A DNA stretch of 64,000 nt from Thermoanaerobaculia bacterium (GTDB taxonomy: Bacteria > Acidobacteriota > Thermoanaerobaculia > Multivoradales > JAHEKO01). Location: the NCBI GenBank assembly GCA_947259195.1, contig CAMYLC010000048.1, positions 2,803 to 66,802 on the forward strand, in the 5' to 3' direction. This document shows, piece after piece, positions 15,782 through 26,135 of the stretch; positions within the stretch are counted from its first letter, which is position 1; each line of letters opens with the position of its first letter. The notes beneath the pieces were generated by a model that saw nothing but the letters and a program-made list of their open reading frames with translations, ran no database searches and was not told the origin of the DNA. Position numbers and translations under genes: made by a program.

Positions 15782-17155
15782 ATGAATGGACCTCGGCGAA
15801 ACGAGTTGATTGGCGAGACTCTGCGACGATTCGTGCGTCGTGGGGCGAAGACTCATCTGTCGAAGCTCCTGGGAAAGACGAGGCCTGAGGACGTTGCACT
15901 CCAGTTTCCCCGCTTGACACCGGCCGAGCAGCTCGAGGTCTTCGAGATCCTGATCGAAGACTACCCGGACAGTGCCGGAGCAGTTCTCATCGAGTTGGAG
16001 CCGCAACAGCAACAGGCGGTGCTCGAGGCGCTGGACCGGCAGAAGATCGCGCGAGTCCTGTCGGACATGTCTGTCGACGATGCCGTCTCGCTGGTCGACG
16101 CGCTGCCGCCAGATCTCAGGGACAAGCTGCTCGAGATCGTCGATCTCCGCAACCTAGCTGAGCTTCAGACCCATCTGACCTTCGGCGACGACACGGCTGG
16201 GCGTTTGATGGACACCGCGTTTCTGGCGCTCGAGGAGACTTTGACTGTCGCCGAAGCGATTGGCGAGGTGCAGAGATCGTCCGAGCTCGACAACGTTTTC
16301 TATCTCTACATCGTGGATGGCGAGCACCACCTCGTAGGGGTGACGTCTTTGAGACAGTTGCTGCTCTGCCGGCCGGAGAGGACGCTGGGGGAAGTGATGA
16401 CCCGGTCGGTCATCAAGGTGCATACCGATACCGATCAGGAGGAGGTTGCACAACTTGCGGCCCGGTACAACCTGCTGGCAATGCCGGTCACCGACGACTC
16501 CAACCATCTTGCCGGGATCGTGACCCTGGACGACATCATCGATGTCGTCGAAGAGGAGGCGAACGAGGATTTCTTCAAGATGGTGGGCACCACCGATGAC
16601 GAGCTGGTGTACCAGGATCGCTCCTTCAAGGTGGCCGGTTTCCGCCTACCCTGGTTGTTGATCAACATGACCGGCCTGTTGTTGGCCGGAGCTCTGATCG
16701 GCATGTTCGAGGTGACCTGGAAGGAAGCTGCTTTGCTGGTGACCTTCGTGCCCGTCGTGATGGGCATGGGCGGAAACATAGGCTCGCAGACTTCCACGAT
16801 CGCAGTGCGGGGTCTGGCCACCGGCCGAATCGTGATCGGCGAGTCCGTCCGTCGCTTTCTCTGGCAGCAGTTCAAAGTCGGCTCTGTCCTGGCAGTGGTC
16901 TGCTCTGTCCTGATCGGCGTCGGCGCCATGATCTGGGGAGCGAACTCCGCCTACGGCCTAGTTGTCGGTCTTTCTTTGTTTCTCGTCTTGATGCTCGCCT
17001 CGGTCAACGGTGCAATGATTCCAATACTCTTCGAACGGTTGGGAGTGGATCCGGCGGTGGCGGCCGGCCCCTTGGTGACCACTTCGAACGACATTACCGG
17101 TATTCTCATCTTCTTCGGCCTCGCTTCGATGTTCATCGAGCTCCTGGTGAGGTAG
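15782..17155 (+). CDS. mgtE: Magnesium transporter MgtE
   Basis: The ATG at 15782 (MNGPRRNEL) is preferred over the listed GTG, giving 457 residues, a normal MgtE length. The order is an N-terminal superhelical domain (about 20-125), a CBS pair (about 126-250, DTAGRLMDTAFLAL...VTLDDIIDVV), a connecting helix, and five membrane helices (about 275-455). The pore signature GMGGNIGSQTSTIAVRGLATG and the last helix with DPAVAAGPLVTTSNDITG, carrying the pore aspartate, are intact. The channel admits Mg2+ at the inner membrane, and the cytosolic domains close it when internal Mg2+ is high. No Mg2+-responsive leader was recognised in the 130 bases upstream. Confidence 0.94.
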   Translation: MNGPRRNELIGETLRRFVRRGAKTHLSKLLGKTRPEDVALQFPRLTPAEQLEVFEILIEDYPDSAGAVLIELEPQQQQAVLEALDRQKIARVLSDMSVDDAVSLVDALPPDLRDKLLEIVDLRNLAELQTHLTFGDDTAGRLMDTAFLALEETLTVAEAIGEVQRSSELDNVFYLYIVDGEHHLVGVTSLRQLLLCRPERTLGEVMTRSVIKVHTDTDQEEVAQLAARYNLLAMPVTDDSNHLAGIVTLDDIIDVVEEEANEDFFKMVGTTDDELVYQDRSFKVAGFRLPWLLINMTGLLLAGALIGMFEVTWKEAALLVTFVPVVMGMGGNIGSQTSTIAVRGLATGRIVIGESVRRFLWQQFKVGSVLAVVCSVLIGVGAMIWGANSAYGLVVGLSLFLVLMLASVNGAMIPILFERLGVDPAVAAGPLVTTSNDITGILIFFGLASMFIELLVR

Positions 17156-17198
17156 GCCGAGCCTCACTTCGCGGGATTCGCAACTACTGGAACGAGAG

Positions 17199-17990
17199 AT
17201 GGAGCTGCGCAGCGCAGAGGCGCTTCTACTGGATGTCGTGGATCTCCACGACTACGATCGCATCGTGACTTTCTTGACTCGTGAGTGGGGCAAGAAGCGA
17301 GGGGTAGCAAAAGGGGCGCGCCGGAAGCACAGTCGATTCGGGGGCCAGCTGCAGCCCCTTGGCAAAGCTCGTGTGGACTGGATGGAAAAGGACAACCGGG
17401 ACCTCGTGAGAATCTCGTCAGTCGAGCTCCAAAGGAGCGCGCGTCACCTGCAACAGGATCTCGAAGGGCTCCTATTGAGCGCCTATCTGGCTGACCATAT
17501 TCAGGAGTTCGTGCAGGAGAACGAGGCGAGTGATTTGTTCTTCCGATTGTTGGACTCCACGGTACAGGCATTGGCCGGGGGGGTGGATCGTCACCTGGCA
17601 ACGCGATACTTTGAGGCCTGGGTACTCCGGCTAGCTGGGATCTTCCCCGCCCCGGAGAGCTGTCCGCAGTGCGGCCTGGTTCTGGAGGTCTCTGGGGTGG
17701 TGCTGCTCGCCAGTGGTGAGTCCCTGGTTTGCAGATCCTGCGCGCGGACGGAGCCGAGGGCCAGAAACGTCTCACCCCAAGCTGTTGAGTTTCTCCGCCG
17801 CATCGATGGAGTGAAGCTGGTAGACCTGGATGACGTTCGGCCAGCCATCTCGACGCTGAACGAAGTCGAGCAGATCTGCACCAAGGTGCGGAGGAGTTTT
17901 CTGCAGAAAGAGCTGAGGAGTTATCAAGTGATCCGTGAGACGATCTCGGGGTTGCCCGGCAACCCGGCTCTCCCCACCGAGGATTTTTGA
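17199..17990 (+). CDS. recO: DNA repair protein RecO
   Basis: A 263-residue protein with the RecO layout: an N-terminal OB fold (LLLDVVDLHDYDRIVTFLTREWGKKRGVAKGARR, about 8-42), a helical core, and a C-terminal treble-clef zinc motif CPQC...CRSC (about 155-185). RecO helps load RecA onto SSB-coated gapped DNA in the RecF pathway. Its stop is immediately followed by the glyQ GTG with no gap. The recO-glyQ-glyS order is a known conserved neighbourhood in several phyla. It starts 43 bases after mgtE. Confidence 0.92.
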   Translation: MELRSAEALLLDVVDLHDYDRIVTFLTREWGKKRGVAKGARRKHSRFGGQLQPLGKARVDWMEKDNRDLVRISSVELQRSARHLQQDLEGLLLSAYLADHIQEFVQENEASDLFFRLLDSTVQALAGGVDRHLATRYFEAWVLRLAGIFPAPESCPQCGLVLEVSGVVLLASGESLVCRSCARTEPRARNVSPQAVEFLRRIDGVKLVDLDDVRPAISTLNEVEQICTKVRRSFLQKELRSYQVIRETISGLPGNPALPTEDF

Positions 17991-18929
17991 GTGGAAATCA
18001 AGAACGTGCAGAGTTTTCAAGAATTGATTCTTCGACTGCAGGCCTTCTGGGCAGAGCGCGGATGCGTCGTGCAGCAGCCGTACGACCTGGAAGTCGGGGC
18101 AGGCACCATGCACCCCGATACCTTCCTGCGGGTTCTTGGGCCCGAGCCGTGGAACGTTGCCTACGTTCAACCCTCGAGGCGCCCAGCCGACGCCCGGTAC
18201 GGAGAGAACCCGTTCCGGCTTGCCAAGCACTTTCAGCTTCAGGTCGTCCTGAAGCCTTCGCCCAAGGACGTGCAAGCGGTCTATATCGACAGTCTCCGGG
18301 CACTCGGTGTCGATCTCGCAATTCACGACCTGCGGTTCGAGGAGGACAACTGGGAAGCCCCCACCCTCGGCGCCTGGGGAGTGGGCTGGCAGGTCATGCT
18401 GGACGGCATGGAGATAACCCAATTCACCTACTTTCAGCAGGCTGGGGGCATCGAGCTGGAGCCGATCAGCGCCGAGATCACGTATGGTCTCGAGCGAATC
18501 ACCATGTTCCTGGGGCTGTCGCGAAGCGTCTACGATGTCGATTGGGTACCGGGTGGCGTGGACTACGGCCTCGTGCGCCATCAGGACGAAGTGGAATTCT
18601 CCAAGTACTACTTCGAAGTAGCTGATGTGGGCTTCCTGAAAGCTCAGTTCGACGGTTATGAGACGGAAGCCAAGCGCTGTCTGGAGGCTGATTTGGTGCT
18701 GCCCGCCTATGAGTGCGCGCTGAAGTGCTCGCACTTGTTCAACGTGATGGATGCACGGGGAGCGGTCTCGGTCACCGAACGGGTTGCCCTGATCAAGCGG
18801 GTGCGCAACCTGGCTGTCGCCTGTGCTGGTGAGTACGTGGTCAGTCGCGAGAAGCTCGGATTTCCACTCCTCGCGACAACCGGGGAATCACCTCTCGAGA
18901 AGAAGGAGGTGAACAATGGCCGGGAGTGA
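17991..18929 (+). CDS. glyQ: Glycyl-tRNA synthetase alpha subunit
   Basis: A 312-residue alpha chain of the bacterial tetrameric (alpha2beta2) glycyl-tRNA synthetase. The start is a GTG directly after the recO TGA. The class II catalytic domain is recognisable throughout: [56 protein letters not shown] and the [12 protein letters not shown] block. It charges tRNA-Gly using the beta chain, encoded next with a 14-base overlap, for tRNA recognition. The direct adjacency to recO suggests that translation is coupled. Confidence 0.97.
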   Translation: MEIKNVQSFQELILRLQAFWAERGCVVQQPYDLEVGAGTMHPDTFLRVLGPEPWNVAYVQPSRRPADARYGENPFRLAKHFQLQVVLKPSPKDVQAVYIDSLRALGVDLAIHDLRFEEDNWEAPTLGAWGVGWQVMLDGMEITQFTYFQQAGGIELEPISAEITYGLERITMFLGLSRSVYDVDWVPGGVDYGLVRHQDEVEFSKYYFEVADVGFLKAQFDGYETEAKRCLEADLVLPAYECALKCSHLFNVMDARGAVSVTERVALIKRVRNLAVACAGEYVVSREKLGFPLLATTGESPLEKKEVNNGRE

Positions 18930-21030
18930 GTTTCTCCTCGAGGTACGCAGTGAAGAGATCCCGGCCAGGCTGCTGCAGCCGGCCATTCAGGAGCTGGCGA
19001 CCCGCCTGTTCGCAGAGCTCATGGAGTTGAATCTGGCGCCGGCAAACATGGAGACCGGCTTCACTCCCCGCCGGCTGATTCTCATGCTCAAAGGCCTACC
19101 CTCTCGAGAGGCCGACCGCGAAGAAGAGTTCGTCGGACCTCCCGTCAGGGCTGCATTCGACACACAGGGTCTCCCGACACGGGCCGCGGAGGGGTTCGCC
19201 CGCAAGTGCGGCGTCGAAGTCGAAGCTCTGCAGCGGGTCGAAACCGACAAAGGCGAGTATCTGGCAGCTTCTCGCAAAGTAGTGGGGAGGGCCGTTTCCG
19301 AGGTACTAGCGCAGATGGTGCCGCCCCTCGTCGAGGGGCTCGGCTGGGCCAGAACCATGCGTTGGGGTGTCGGTGAGGGACCGTGGGTGCGACCCATTCA
19401 CGGCGTCGTGGCGCTGTGCGATGGCGAGGTGGTGCCCTGTCGCGTCTTCGATGTCGAGTCCGGGAGAGAGACCTATGGACATCCTGTGCTCTCGCCTCGT
19501 CCCTTCGCCATCAGAGGCGTCTCCGACTACCGTCGAAAGATGGCCCGACGTCAGATCGTCGTGCGGTTCGAAGAGCGTCGTCAGAGAATCCAGGATCAAC
19601 TCGAGGCGGCGGCGCAGAGTCTCGGTAGCGAACTGGTTGAGGATCAGGATCTGTTGGATCGGCTGACGGCGATGTGCGAGATTCCAGGTACGGTGGTGGG
19701 CAGGTTCGAGCCTGCTTTCCTTTCCCTGCCGCGTGAGGTGCTGATCACCAGCCTGCGGGACCATCAGAGCGCCTTCACGCTGGAGTCGGGAGGCATGCTG
19801 CTGCCGAGCTTCATCACGGTGATGGATCGCCCCGACGACCCGAAGGGCCGCGTCCGGGCGGGCAATGAGTGGGTCGTCGCGGCACGCCTCGAAGATGCCC
19901 GGTTCTTCTTCAACGAAGATGGCAAAACGAGCCTCGAGCAACGACGGGAGAAGCTGGAGCATCTCACGTTCCATGCCAAGCTCGGCACCTATGCCGCCAA
20001 GACTGAGCGAATAGCCGAGCTGACGAAGGAGATCTGCGACTCGCAGGGCTGGAGCGAACTGGTCGAGGACGCGAGTACGGCCTCGAACCTCTTGAAGGTG
20101 GACCTGACCTCGGAGATGGTCAAGGAGTTCACGTCCCTGCAAGGCATCGTAGGTGGTTTGTACGCCGAGCGAGAGCAGTATCCAGCCGAGGTGTGGCAGG
20201 CGATCTACGACCAGTATCTGCCCGCCTCCACCGAGGATGCGATACCGCGAGGACGAGTCGGTCAAGCGACGGCTCTGGCGGATCGCATCGACACTCTCGT
20301 GGGAATGTTCGGGCTCGGTCTGATTCCGAGTGGCAGTCGCGACCCGTTCGGTTTGCGACGAGCAGGCCAGGGGGTGGTGCGAATCGTCCTGGAGTCAGAG
20401 ATGCCCCTGGACCTGGATCTGATTGTGGCGAAGAGCGTGCTGCTGTTTGGCGATTTACTGGACCGCAGCGGTCAGGAGATCCTGTCGGATCTTCGCCTCT
20501 TTCTCCAGGACAGGGTTCGTCACCTGCTGGGCCTTCGGGGCTACGCCTACGACACCATCGAGTCGGCGTTGGCCGCTGGCAGTTCCAATCTGCCCGACCT
20601 GCTGGCAAGGGTCGATGCCGTCCACAAGGTTCGGGAAGAGTCGGACTTCCTGTCGGTGGTGCTGGCAGCCAAGCGCATCGCGAACATCCTGCGCGAAGCT
20701 CCGGATGAGGACCTGGAGAAAGTCCGGCTGAAGGAGCCGGCCGAGCGGGATCTTCACGAGGCAGCCAACGCCCTGCGCAACGATATCGACCGGGCCGAGA
20801 AACAGGCAGATTACGAGCAGTGCCTGCGAGCTATTGCCAAGCTCTCAGAGCCGCTGGACAGGTTCTTCGTCGAAGTACTGGTCATGGATGAGAATCGCGA
20901 ATTGAGGAACAACCGCATCGCGCTCCTGCAAGCGATCCAGCGAATGATCTCGCGTACAGCACGCCTGACCGAAGTGGTGGTGGACAAGAGCGAGCACCGC
21001 GATCGAGGGGAGTCCAAGTCGTCCGATTAG
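18916..21030 (+). CDS. glyS: Glycyl-tRNA synthetase beta subunit
   Basis: A 704-residue beta chain. The ATG at 18916 lies inside the end of glyQ (14-base overlap) with AAGGAGG just upstream, consistent with stoichiometric coupled synthesis. The N-terminus [18 protein letters not shown] and the later [27 protein letters not shown] and [17 protein letters not shown] blocks are diagnostic for GlyS. The C-terminal part (about 580-690) is the DALR-type anticodon-binding region. ppdK begins 49 bases downstream on the same strand. Confidence 0.97.
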   Translation: MAGSEFLLEVRSEEIPARLLQPAIQELATRLFAELMELNLAPANMETGFTPRRLILMLKGLPSREADREEEFVGPPVRAAFDTQGLPTRAAEGFARKCGVEVEALQRVETDKGEYLAASRKVVGRAVSEVLAQMVPPLVEGLGWARTMRWGVGEGPWVRPIHGVVALCDGEVVPCRVFDVESGRETYGHPVLSPRPFAIRGVSDYRRKMARRQIVVRFEERRQRIQDQLEAAAQSLGSELVEDQDLLDRLTAMCEIPGTVVGRFEPAFLSLPREVLITSLRDHQSAFTLESGGMLLPSFITVMDRPDDPKGRVRAGNEWVVAARLEDARFFFNEDGKTSLEQRREKLEHLTFHAKLGTYAAKTERIAELTKEICDSQGWSELVEDASTASNLLKVDLTSEMVKEFTSLQGIVGGLYAEREQYPAEVWQAIYDQYLPASTEDAIPRGRVGQATALADRIDTLVGMFGLGLIPSGSRDPFGLRRAGQGVVRIVLESEMPLDLDLIVAKSVLLFGDLLDRSGQEILSDLRLFLQDRVRHLLGLRGYAYDTIESALAAGSSNLPDLLARVDAVHKVREESDFLSVVLAAKRIANILREAPDEDLEKVRLKEPAERDLHEAANALRNDIDRAEKQADYEQCLRAIAKLSEPLDRFFVEVLVMDENRELRNNRIALLQAIQRMISRTARLTEVVVDKSEHRDRGESKSSD

Positions 21031-21079
21031 CGTCGCACGAAGGTCTATTTTTTCCGTCAACTGAAGCGAGAGGGAAATC

Positions 21080-23779
21080 ATGAGTGAGAAGTGGATCTAT
21101 TTCTTTGGCGATGGAAGTGCCGAAGGTAGTGGTGATCAAAAGGAGCTGCTGGGTGGCAAGGGCGCCGGTCTGGCCGAAATGAGCGGTCTCGGGATTCCGG
21201 TGCCGCCGGGTTTTACGCTGACGACCGAAGCCTGTATCCGCTACCACGCCAGCGACAAGAACTACCCGCCAGGCCTGGAGTCGCAGTTCGCGGAGCATCT
21301 GCACCGCTTGGAGGAGCTACAGGAGCGCAAATTCGGCGATCCACAGAATCCTCTTCTGCTATCCGTTCGATCTGGTGGCCCCGTATCCATGCCAGGCATG
21401 ATGGACACTGTGCTGAATCTGGGCCTGAATCGCGAGATCGTCGACGCCCAGATAGCTGCGGGTGTCGATCCCCGATTCATCCGTGACTGCTACCGACGTC
21501 TACTGACCATGTATGGTGATGTGGTCCTCGGGGTCCCCCATGCGCTCTTCGAAGAAGTGCTGGCCGAAGCTCGCCGGGAGGAGGGGGTCGAGACGGACTA
21601 CGAGATCTCGGCTGACGGTCTGGAGCGGATTGTCGGCGCCTTCGAAGAGATCATCGAGCGCCACGGCAGACCCTTCCCGAAAGAGCCGATAGACCAGCTC
21701 TGGGGTGGCGTTCGAGCGGTTTTCGATAGCTGGAATGTCCAAAGGGCGCGGGACTATCGTCGTCTCCACGGTCTGCCCGAAGACTCGGGCACAGGTGTCA
21801 ACGTGCAGACGATGGTGTTCGGTAATCTCGGTCCCGACTGTGCAACCGGGGTGGCCTTCACGCGTGACCCGGCGACCGGCGAGAACAGGATCTATGGCGA
21901 GTACCTGGTCAACGCCCAGGGAGAGGATGTCGTGGCCGGAACCCGCACACCCCATGCCATTGCTCCTCGCGACGGGTCGGCTGGCCTGGGTGACGATTTT
22001 CCCGAGGCCTACGCGACCTTGAAGCAGGTCTGTGCCAGCCTGGAGGACCATCGCCGGGACATGCAGGACGTGGAGTTCACCATCGAGCACGGCAAGCTGT
22101 ACATGCTGCAAACGCGGGACGGCAAGCGTACCGGAGCGGCAGCAGTTCTTGTCGCTGTGGAGATGGAGGAGGAAGGGAGTATCAGTCAGCAGGAAGCACT
22201 GTCGAGAGTGGTGCCGGAGCAACTGAACCAACTTCTGGCACCAGTGTTCGATCCGGAGGAAAAGCAGCAGGCGGTGTCCGGTGACCGACTGCTCGCCAAG
22301 GGCCTCGCGGCCGGGCCGGGCGCGGCCTCGGGCCGGATCGCCCTTTCCGCCGACCGAGCGGCCGAGATGGCCGGTACCGGACCGGTGCTGTTGGTCCGCG
22401 ATGAGACCTCACCCGAGGACATCGTCGGCATGCACGCTTCGGCGGGCATTCTGACCAGTCGCGGAGGTATGACGTCTCATGCGGCGGTGGTGGCTCGCGG
22501 CCTTGGCAAGCCTTGCATCGTCGGTGCCGGGGCGCTCACCGTCCACGAGGACAAGGGTGAGCTCAGTGTCGGCGGCCAGCTCTTCAGAGAAGGCGATGAG
22601 CTCTCCATCGATGGCACGACGGGAGAGGTCATCGCTGGCAAACTGGCGCCACGTCCCTCCGAGGTGCTGCGAGTCTTGTTGGAGGGCAAGGAAGCCGAAT
22701 CGCCTACTGTCCATGCCTTTACCGAGATACTGACATGGGCGGATGAGGAACGAAGAATGAAGGTGCGGGCCAACGCCGATACACCGCACGATGCGCAGGT
22801 GGCGCGCTCACTGGGCGCCGAGGGAATCGGCCTGTGCCGGACGGAGCACATGTTCTTCGAAGAGGACCGGCTGCCGTGGGTCAGACAGTTGATCTTGGCG
22901 CAGGAGGAGGAACAGAGAGACGCCGCGCTGGCTCATCTGCTGCCGGTACAGCAGGAGGACTTCGTCGGCATCTTCGAGGCCATGAACGGTCTGCCGGTAA
23001 CAGTTCGATTGCTCGATCCTCCGTTGCACGAGTTTCTGCCCCACGATCCCAAGGCGATCGAACAGGTTGCCGACCAGATGGGGATCTCGCCCGCCGACGT
23101 GAAGGCGAAGTCGGAGGCACTCAGCGAGTTCAATCCCATGCTGGGTCATCGGGGGTGTCGCCTCGGCCTGACCTCACCGGAGATCTACGACATGCAGGTA
23201 GAAGCCATCGTGCGCGCCGCCTGCGCCTTGAGTGGGCAGGGCCGGGACCCACGACCGGAGATCATGGTCCCCCTGGTTGGCAGCGAAGAGGAGATGGCCC
23301 GACTGCGAGAGCGTATCGAAGGAGTCGTCCAACGGGTCAAGGAAGAGCTCGGGGCAGAGCTGGAAATACCCATCGGCACGATGATCGAGGTTCCACGTGC
23401 CGCCCTGGTGGCGGACCGGATCGCCCTCTTCGCCGACTTCTTTTCGTTCGGCACCAACGACCTGACGCAGATGGCCTACGGTTTCTCACGCGACGACGCG
23501 AGCCGCTTCTTGCCCGACTATCTCGAATCGGGGATTCTGTCGACGGATCCGTTCGAACGGTTGGATGTCGAGGGTGTCGGGCAGTTGGTCTCCTTGGCCT
23601 GCGAGCGGGGACGTCAAACCCAGAGCGACCTCAAGATTGGCATCTGTGGCGAGCATGGTGGTGAATCGCACTCCATCGACTTTTTCGAGACGTGTGGACT
23701 CGACTACGTTTCCTGCTCGCCCTACCGGGTGCCGATAGCCCGTCTCGCAGCGGCCCGCGCCAGGATGAGCCAGACCTGA
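21080..23779 (+). CDS. ppdK: Pyruvate, phosphate dikinase
   Basis: An 899-residue PPDK. The N-terminal ATP-grasp domain contains GGKGAGLAEMSGLGIPVPPGFT (about 25-46). The swivelling phosphohistidine domain has GGMTSHAAVVARG with catalytic H467. The C-terminal PEP/pyruvate TIM barrel includes FGTNDLTQMAYGFSRDD and the active-site Cys856 (GICGEHGG). It reversibly interconverts ATP + Pi + pyruvate with AMP + PPi + PEP. Next to two GAPDH genes and glgC, a gluconeogenic role is a reasonable inference; it could equally work with PPi in glycolysis. No PPDK regulatory protein gene lies within the window. Confidence 0.96.
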   Translation: MSEKWIYFFGDGSAEGSGDQKELLGGKGAGLAEMSGLGIPVPPGFTLTTEACIRYHASDKNYPPGLESQFAEHLHRLEELQERKFGDPQNPLLLSVRSGGPVSMPGMMDTVLNLGLNREIVDAQIAAGVDPRFIRDCYRRLLTMYGDVVLGVPHALFEEVLAEARREEGVETDYEISADGLERIVGAFEEIIERHGRPFPKEPIDQLWGGVRAVFDSWNVQRARDYRRLHGLPEDSGTGVNVQTMVFGNLGPDCATGVAFTRDPATGENRIYGEYLVNAQGEDVVAGTRTPHAIAPRDGSAGLGDDFPEAYATLKQVCASLEDHRRDMQDVEFTIEHGKLYMLQTRDGKRTGAAAVLVAVEMEEEGSISQQEALSRVVPEQLNQLLAPVFDPEEKQQAVSGDRLLAKGLAAGPGAASGRIALSADRAAEMAGTGPVLLVRDETSPEDIVGMHASAGILTSRGGMTSHAAVVARGLGKPCIVGAGALTVHEDKGELSVGGQLFREGDELSIDGTTGEVIAGKLAPRPSEVLRVLLEGKEAESPTVHAFTEILTWADEERRMKVRANADTPHDAQVARSLGAEGIGLCRTEHMFFEEDRLPWVRQLILAQEEEQRDAALAHLLPVQQEDFVGIFEAMNGLPVTVRLLDPPLHEFLPHDPKAIEQVADQMGISPADVKAKSEALSEFNPMLGHRGCRLGLTSPEIYDMQVEAIVRAACALSGQGRDPRPEIMVPLVGSEEEMARLRERIEGVVQRVKEELGAELEIPIGTMIEVPRAALVADRIALFADFFSFGTNDLTQMAYGFSRDDASRFLPDYLESGILSTDPFERLDVEGVGQLVSLACERGRQTQSDLKIGICGEHGGESHSIDFFETCGLDYVSCSPYRVPIARLAAARARMSQT

Positions 23780-23899
23780 CCGTTGCGGCTGAGGTGCGGA
23801 ACCAACGGGCCTTTGATAGTCGGCCTGGAGCGGATTGTTGGTTTCGGATTGTGTGAATGGAGTGTGACAACTGGCCGACAGTACGCCGCCTGTGGTGCG

Positions 23900-23912
23900 G
23901 TTGTGGTACAAC
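23900..23912. promoter_or_regulatory. Short inverted repeat upstream of the tandem GAPDH genes
   Basis: In the 208-base spacer before the first GAPDH gene there is GTTGTGGTACAAC: 5-base arms GTTGT/ACAAC around GGT. It lies 75 bases before the start and could be half of an operator, but the arms are short and chance occurrence is quite possible. No convincing -35/-10 pair was found in this spacer. A GGAAGGAG ribosome binding site sits just before the ATG. Confidence 0.2.
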
Positions 23913-23987
23913 GCTTGATAAGAGCGGGTCCAGCAGGGCTTGTGGTTGCTGCCCGGCGGATCTCGACAATAGGAAGGAGTCAAACAT

Positions 23988-25019
23988 ATGCATCCCATTC
24001 GAGTGGGTCTTGCGGGTTTTGGCAGGATCGGTCGAAACCTGTTTCGGATCCTTTACAAAAACCCTGACGTTCGAATCAGCGCCATCAGCGATACAGCCGA
24101 CCATGCGGCGCTCGAGTACCTCATTCGGTTCGACACGATCTTCGGTCGCTTTCCAGAGGAGTTGAGCGTCAAGGAAGGCAACCTCTATGTCCACGGCCAA
24201 CAGATCCCTATGTTCTCGGGACAGCGCCCGGGCGATGTCCCCTGGGGCGCCCTCGGGATCGACGTCGTCGTCGAGGCGACCGGGCAACAGCGCACCCGCG
24301 AGGAGTTGGAGGGACACCTGGAAGCCGGCGCCAAGGCGGTGATCCTCTGCGCCCCTCCAAAGGACCCACCCGACATCACCATCGTCATGGGCGTCAATGA
24401 TCAGAACCTCCGACTCGAGGATCGGATCATCTCCAACGCTTCATGTACGGCTCACTGCGCGGCACCGGTGATCAAGATCCTGCACGAGGCATTCGGGATC
24501 GAGAGGGCCTTTCTGAACACGGTTCACGCCTACACCAACCAGCAGCGCCTGGCGGATGTGCCGGCCAAAGATCCGCGTCGCGGCAGAGCGGCAGCGGAGA
24601 ACATCATCCCGCAACGCACCAACTCGGCGCAGATGATCATGGGCCTGATCCCGGAGCTCGAAGGCCGGGTCATCGGTGAAGCGATGAATGTCCCGGTGCC
24701 GAATGGTTCTTGCGTTGACCTGGTCTGCTGGCATGAGAAACCGGTTTCGGTTATGGCCGTCAACGAAGTAATCCGGACGGCTGCGTCCTCCTCACATTGG
24801 GCCGAGATTCTGCACTACGAAGACGATCCGATTGTCTCAACGGACATCATCCGAAGTCCCTTCTCCAGCACCTTCGATTCCCTTGCCACCATGGTCTTGA
24901 AAGGTGAGGTGTCAAAGACTCTCTCCTGGTATGACAACGGTTGGGGCTATGCCCACAGGGTGGTGGACCTGATTCGCTGTTGGATGGGTCTGCAACAAGA
25001 AGAAAAGGAGGTTGCCTGA
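23988..25019 (+). CDS. Divergent glyceraldehyde-3-phosphate dehydrogenase paralogue
   Basis: A 343-residue type I GAPDH with a GGAAGGAG site before its ATG. The NAD-binding start IRVGLAGFGRIGRNLFRIL, the catalytic Cys153 and the HAYTN histidine are kept. Several usually invariant positions differ: SNASCTAHCAAP instead of SNASCTTNCLAP, TNSAQMIMG in place of the TTTGAAKAVGK phosphate-site motif, and SWYDNGWGYAHRV for SWYDNEWGYSNRV. The next gene is a canonical GAPDH overlapping it by one base (TGATG), so the two are a coupled tandem pair. Likely explanations are a specialised biosynthetic (NADPH or other substrate) enzyme, a regulatory subunit of a mixed tetramer, or a redundant paralogue. The catalytic dyad argues for retained dehydrogenase chemistry. 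Confidence 0.82.
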   Translation: MHPIRVGLAGFGRIGRNLFRILYKNPDVRISAISDTADHAALEYLIRFDTIFGRFPEELSVKEGNLYVHGQQIPMFSGQRPGDVPWGALGIDVVVEATGQQRTREELEGHLEAGAKAVILCAPPKDPPDITIVMGVNDQNLRLEDRIISNASCTAHCAAPVIKILHEAFGIERAFLNTVHAYTNQQRLADVPAKDPRRGRAAAENIIPQRTNSAQMIMGLIPELEGRVIGEAMNVPVPNGSCVDLVCWHEKPVSVMAVNEVIRTAASSSHWAEILHYEDDPIVSTDIIRSPFSSTFDSLATMVLKGEVSKTLSWYDNGWGYAHRVVDLIRCWMGLQQEEKEVA

Positions 25020-26026
25020 TGGCACTGCGCGTAGGCATCAACGGCTTCGGTCGTATCGGCAGGAGCGTCTTCCGGATCCTCAGCGATCGGGACGATATCG
25101 AGGTGGTGGCAGTCAACGATCTGTACGAGAATCAGCAGTTGGCCTACCTCTTGAAGTACGACACTGTCATGGGAGTGCTGGACAAGGAGGTCTCGATCGA
25201 CGGCGATCAGATGTTCGTCGATGGAGACCGAATCGCGATGATCGATGAGATGGACCCCGCTGATCTGCCGTGGGCCGATCTGGGGATCGACGTTGTCGTC
25301 GAATCTACAGGTGTCTTCCGTTCGCGAGAGCAGTTGCAGAAGCACCTGGAGGCGGGGGCCAAGAAAGTCATTCTCACTGTCCCACCGAAGGACGAGATCG
25401 ACGCCACCATCGTCATGGGGGTCAACGACGAGGATCTCGACCCGACGGATCGGATCGTCTCCAACGCCTCCTGCACGACGAATTGTCTGGCACCCATTGC
25501 CAAGATTCTCGATGACTCCTTCGGGCTCGAGGAGGGGTTCCTGACCACGGTCCATGCCTATACCAACGACCAGCGGTTGGCCGATGTACCGCACAAGGAT
25601 CGGCGGCGGAGTCGCGCCGCGGCGGAGAACATTATTCCGACGACTACAGGCGCAGCGCGGGCCGTAGGCAAGGTGCTGCCTCATCTGGACGGCAAGCTCG
25701 ACGGCATGGCCATGAGAGTGCCGGTGCCGGATGGCTCCATCGTGGATTTTGTCTGCCGCTTCGCTGCCACGCCCTCCCGTGAAGAGATCAATGCCGCTGT
25801 CCGGGAGGCTGCCGAAGGTCCGATGAAGAGGGTCGTCGAGTACAGCGAAGTGCCTTTGGTTTCCAGCGACATCATCGGCAACCCGCACTCGTCGATCTTC
25901 GACGCCCTGTCCACGGCTACACAGGGCGAGGGATTCGCCAAGGTAGTCTCCTGGTATGACAACGAGTGGGGCTACTCGAATCGGGTTGTGGATCTGATGG
26001 AGCGGCTGATGGAGATCGATGGCTGA
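25019..26026 (+). CDS. gap: Glyceraldehyde-3-phosphate dehydrogenase, type I
   Basis: The ATG at 25019 overlaps the previous stop (TGATG) with AAAAGGAGG just upstream, giving a 335-residue protein of normal length; the listed earlier start is within the upstream gene. All hallmark motifs are canonical: INGFGRIGRSVFRIL, AVNDL with the NAD-selecting aspartate, SNASCTTNCLAP (Cys152), HAYTNDQ, the phosphate-site TTTGAARAVGKVLP and SWYDNEWGYSNRV. It converts glyceraldehyde 3-phosphate to 1,3-bisphosphoglycerate with NAD+ and Pi, or the reverse in gluconeogenesis. This is the probable main glycolytic enzyme of the tandem pair. Confidence 0.96.
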   Translation: MALRVGINGFGRIGRSVFRILSDRDDIEVVAVNDLYENQQLAYLLKYDTVMGVLDKEVSIDGDQMFVDGDRIAMIDEMDPADLPWADLGIDVVVESTGVFRSREQLQKHLEAGAKKVILTVPPKDEIDATIVMGVNDEDLDPTDRIVSNASCTTNCLAPIAKILDDSFGLEEGFLTTVHAYTNDQRLADVPHKDRRRSRAAAENIIPTTTGAARAVGKVLPHLDGKLDGMAMRVPVPDGSIVDFVCRFAATPSREEINAAVREAAEGPMKRVVEYSEVPLVSSDIIGNPHSSIFDALSTATQGEGFAKVVSWYDNEWGYSNRVVDLMERLMEIDG

Positions 26027-26135
26027 GATGGCCGGGAATCGATAGGAATAGCAGGCCGATTGTCAGGGACGCTTGATCACCTGGCGCGCTGCGGACGAGC
26101 AGTGTCGTCAATCACAGGAAGCCGGAGGTAGTGGT

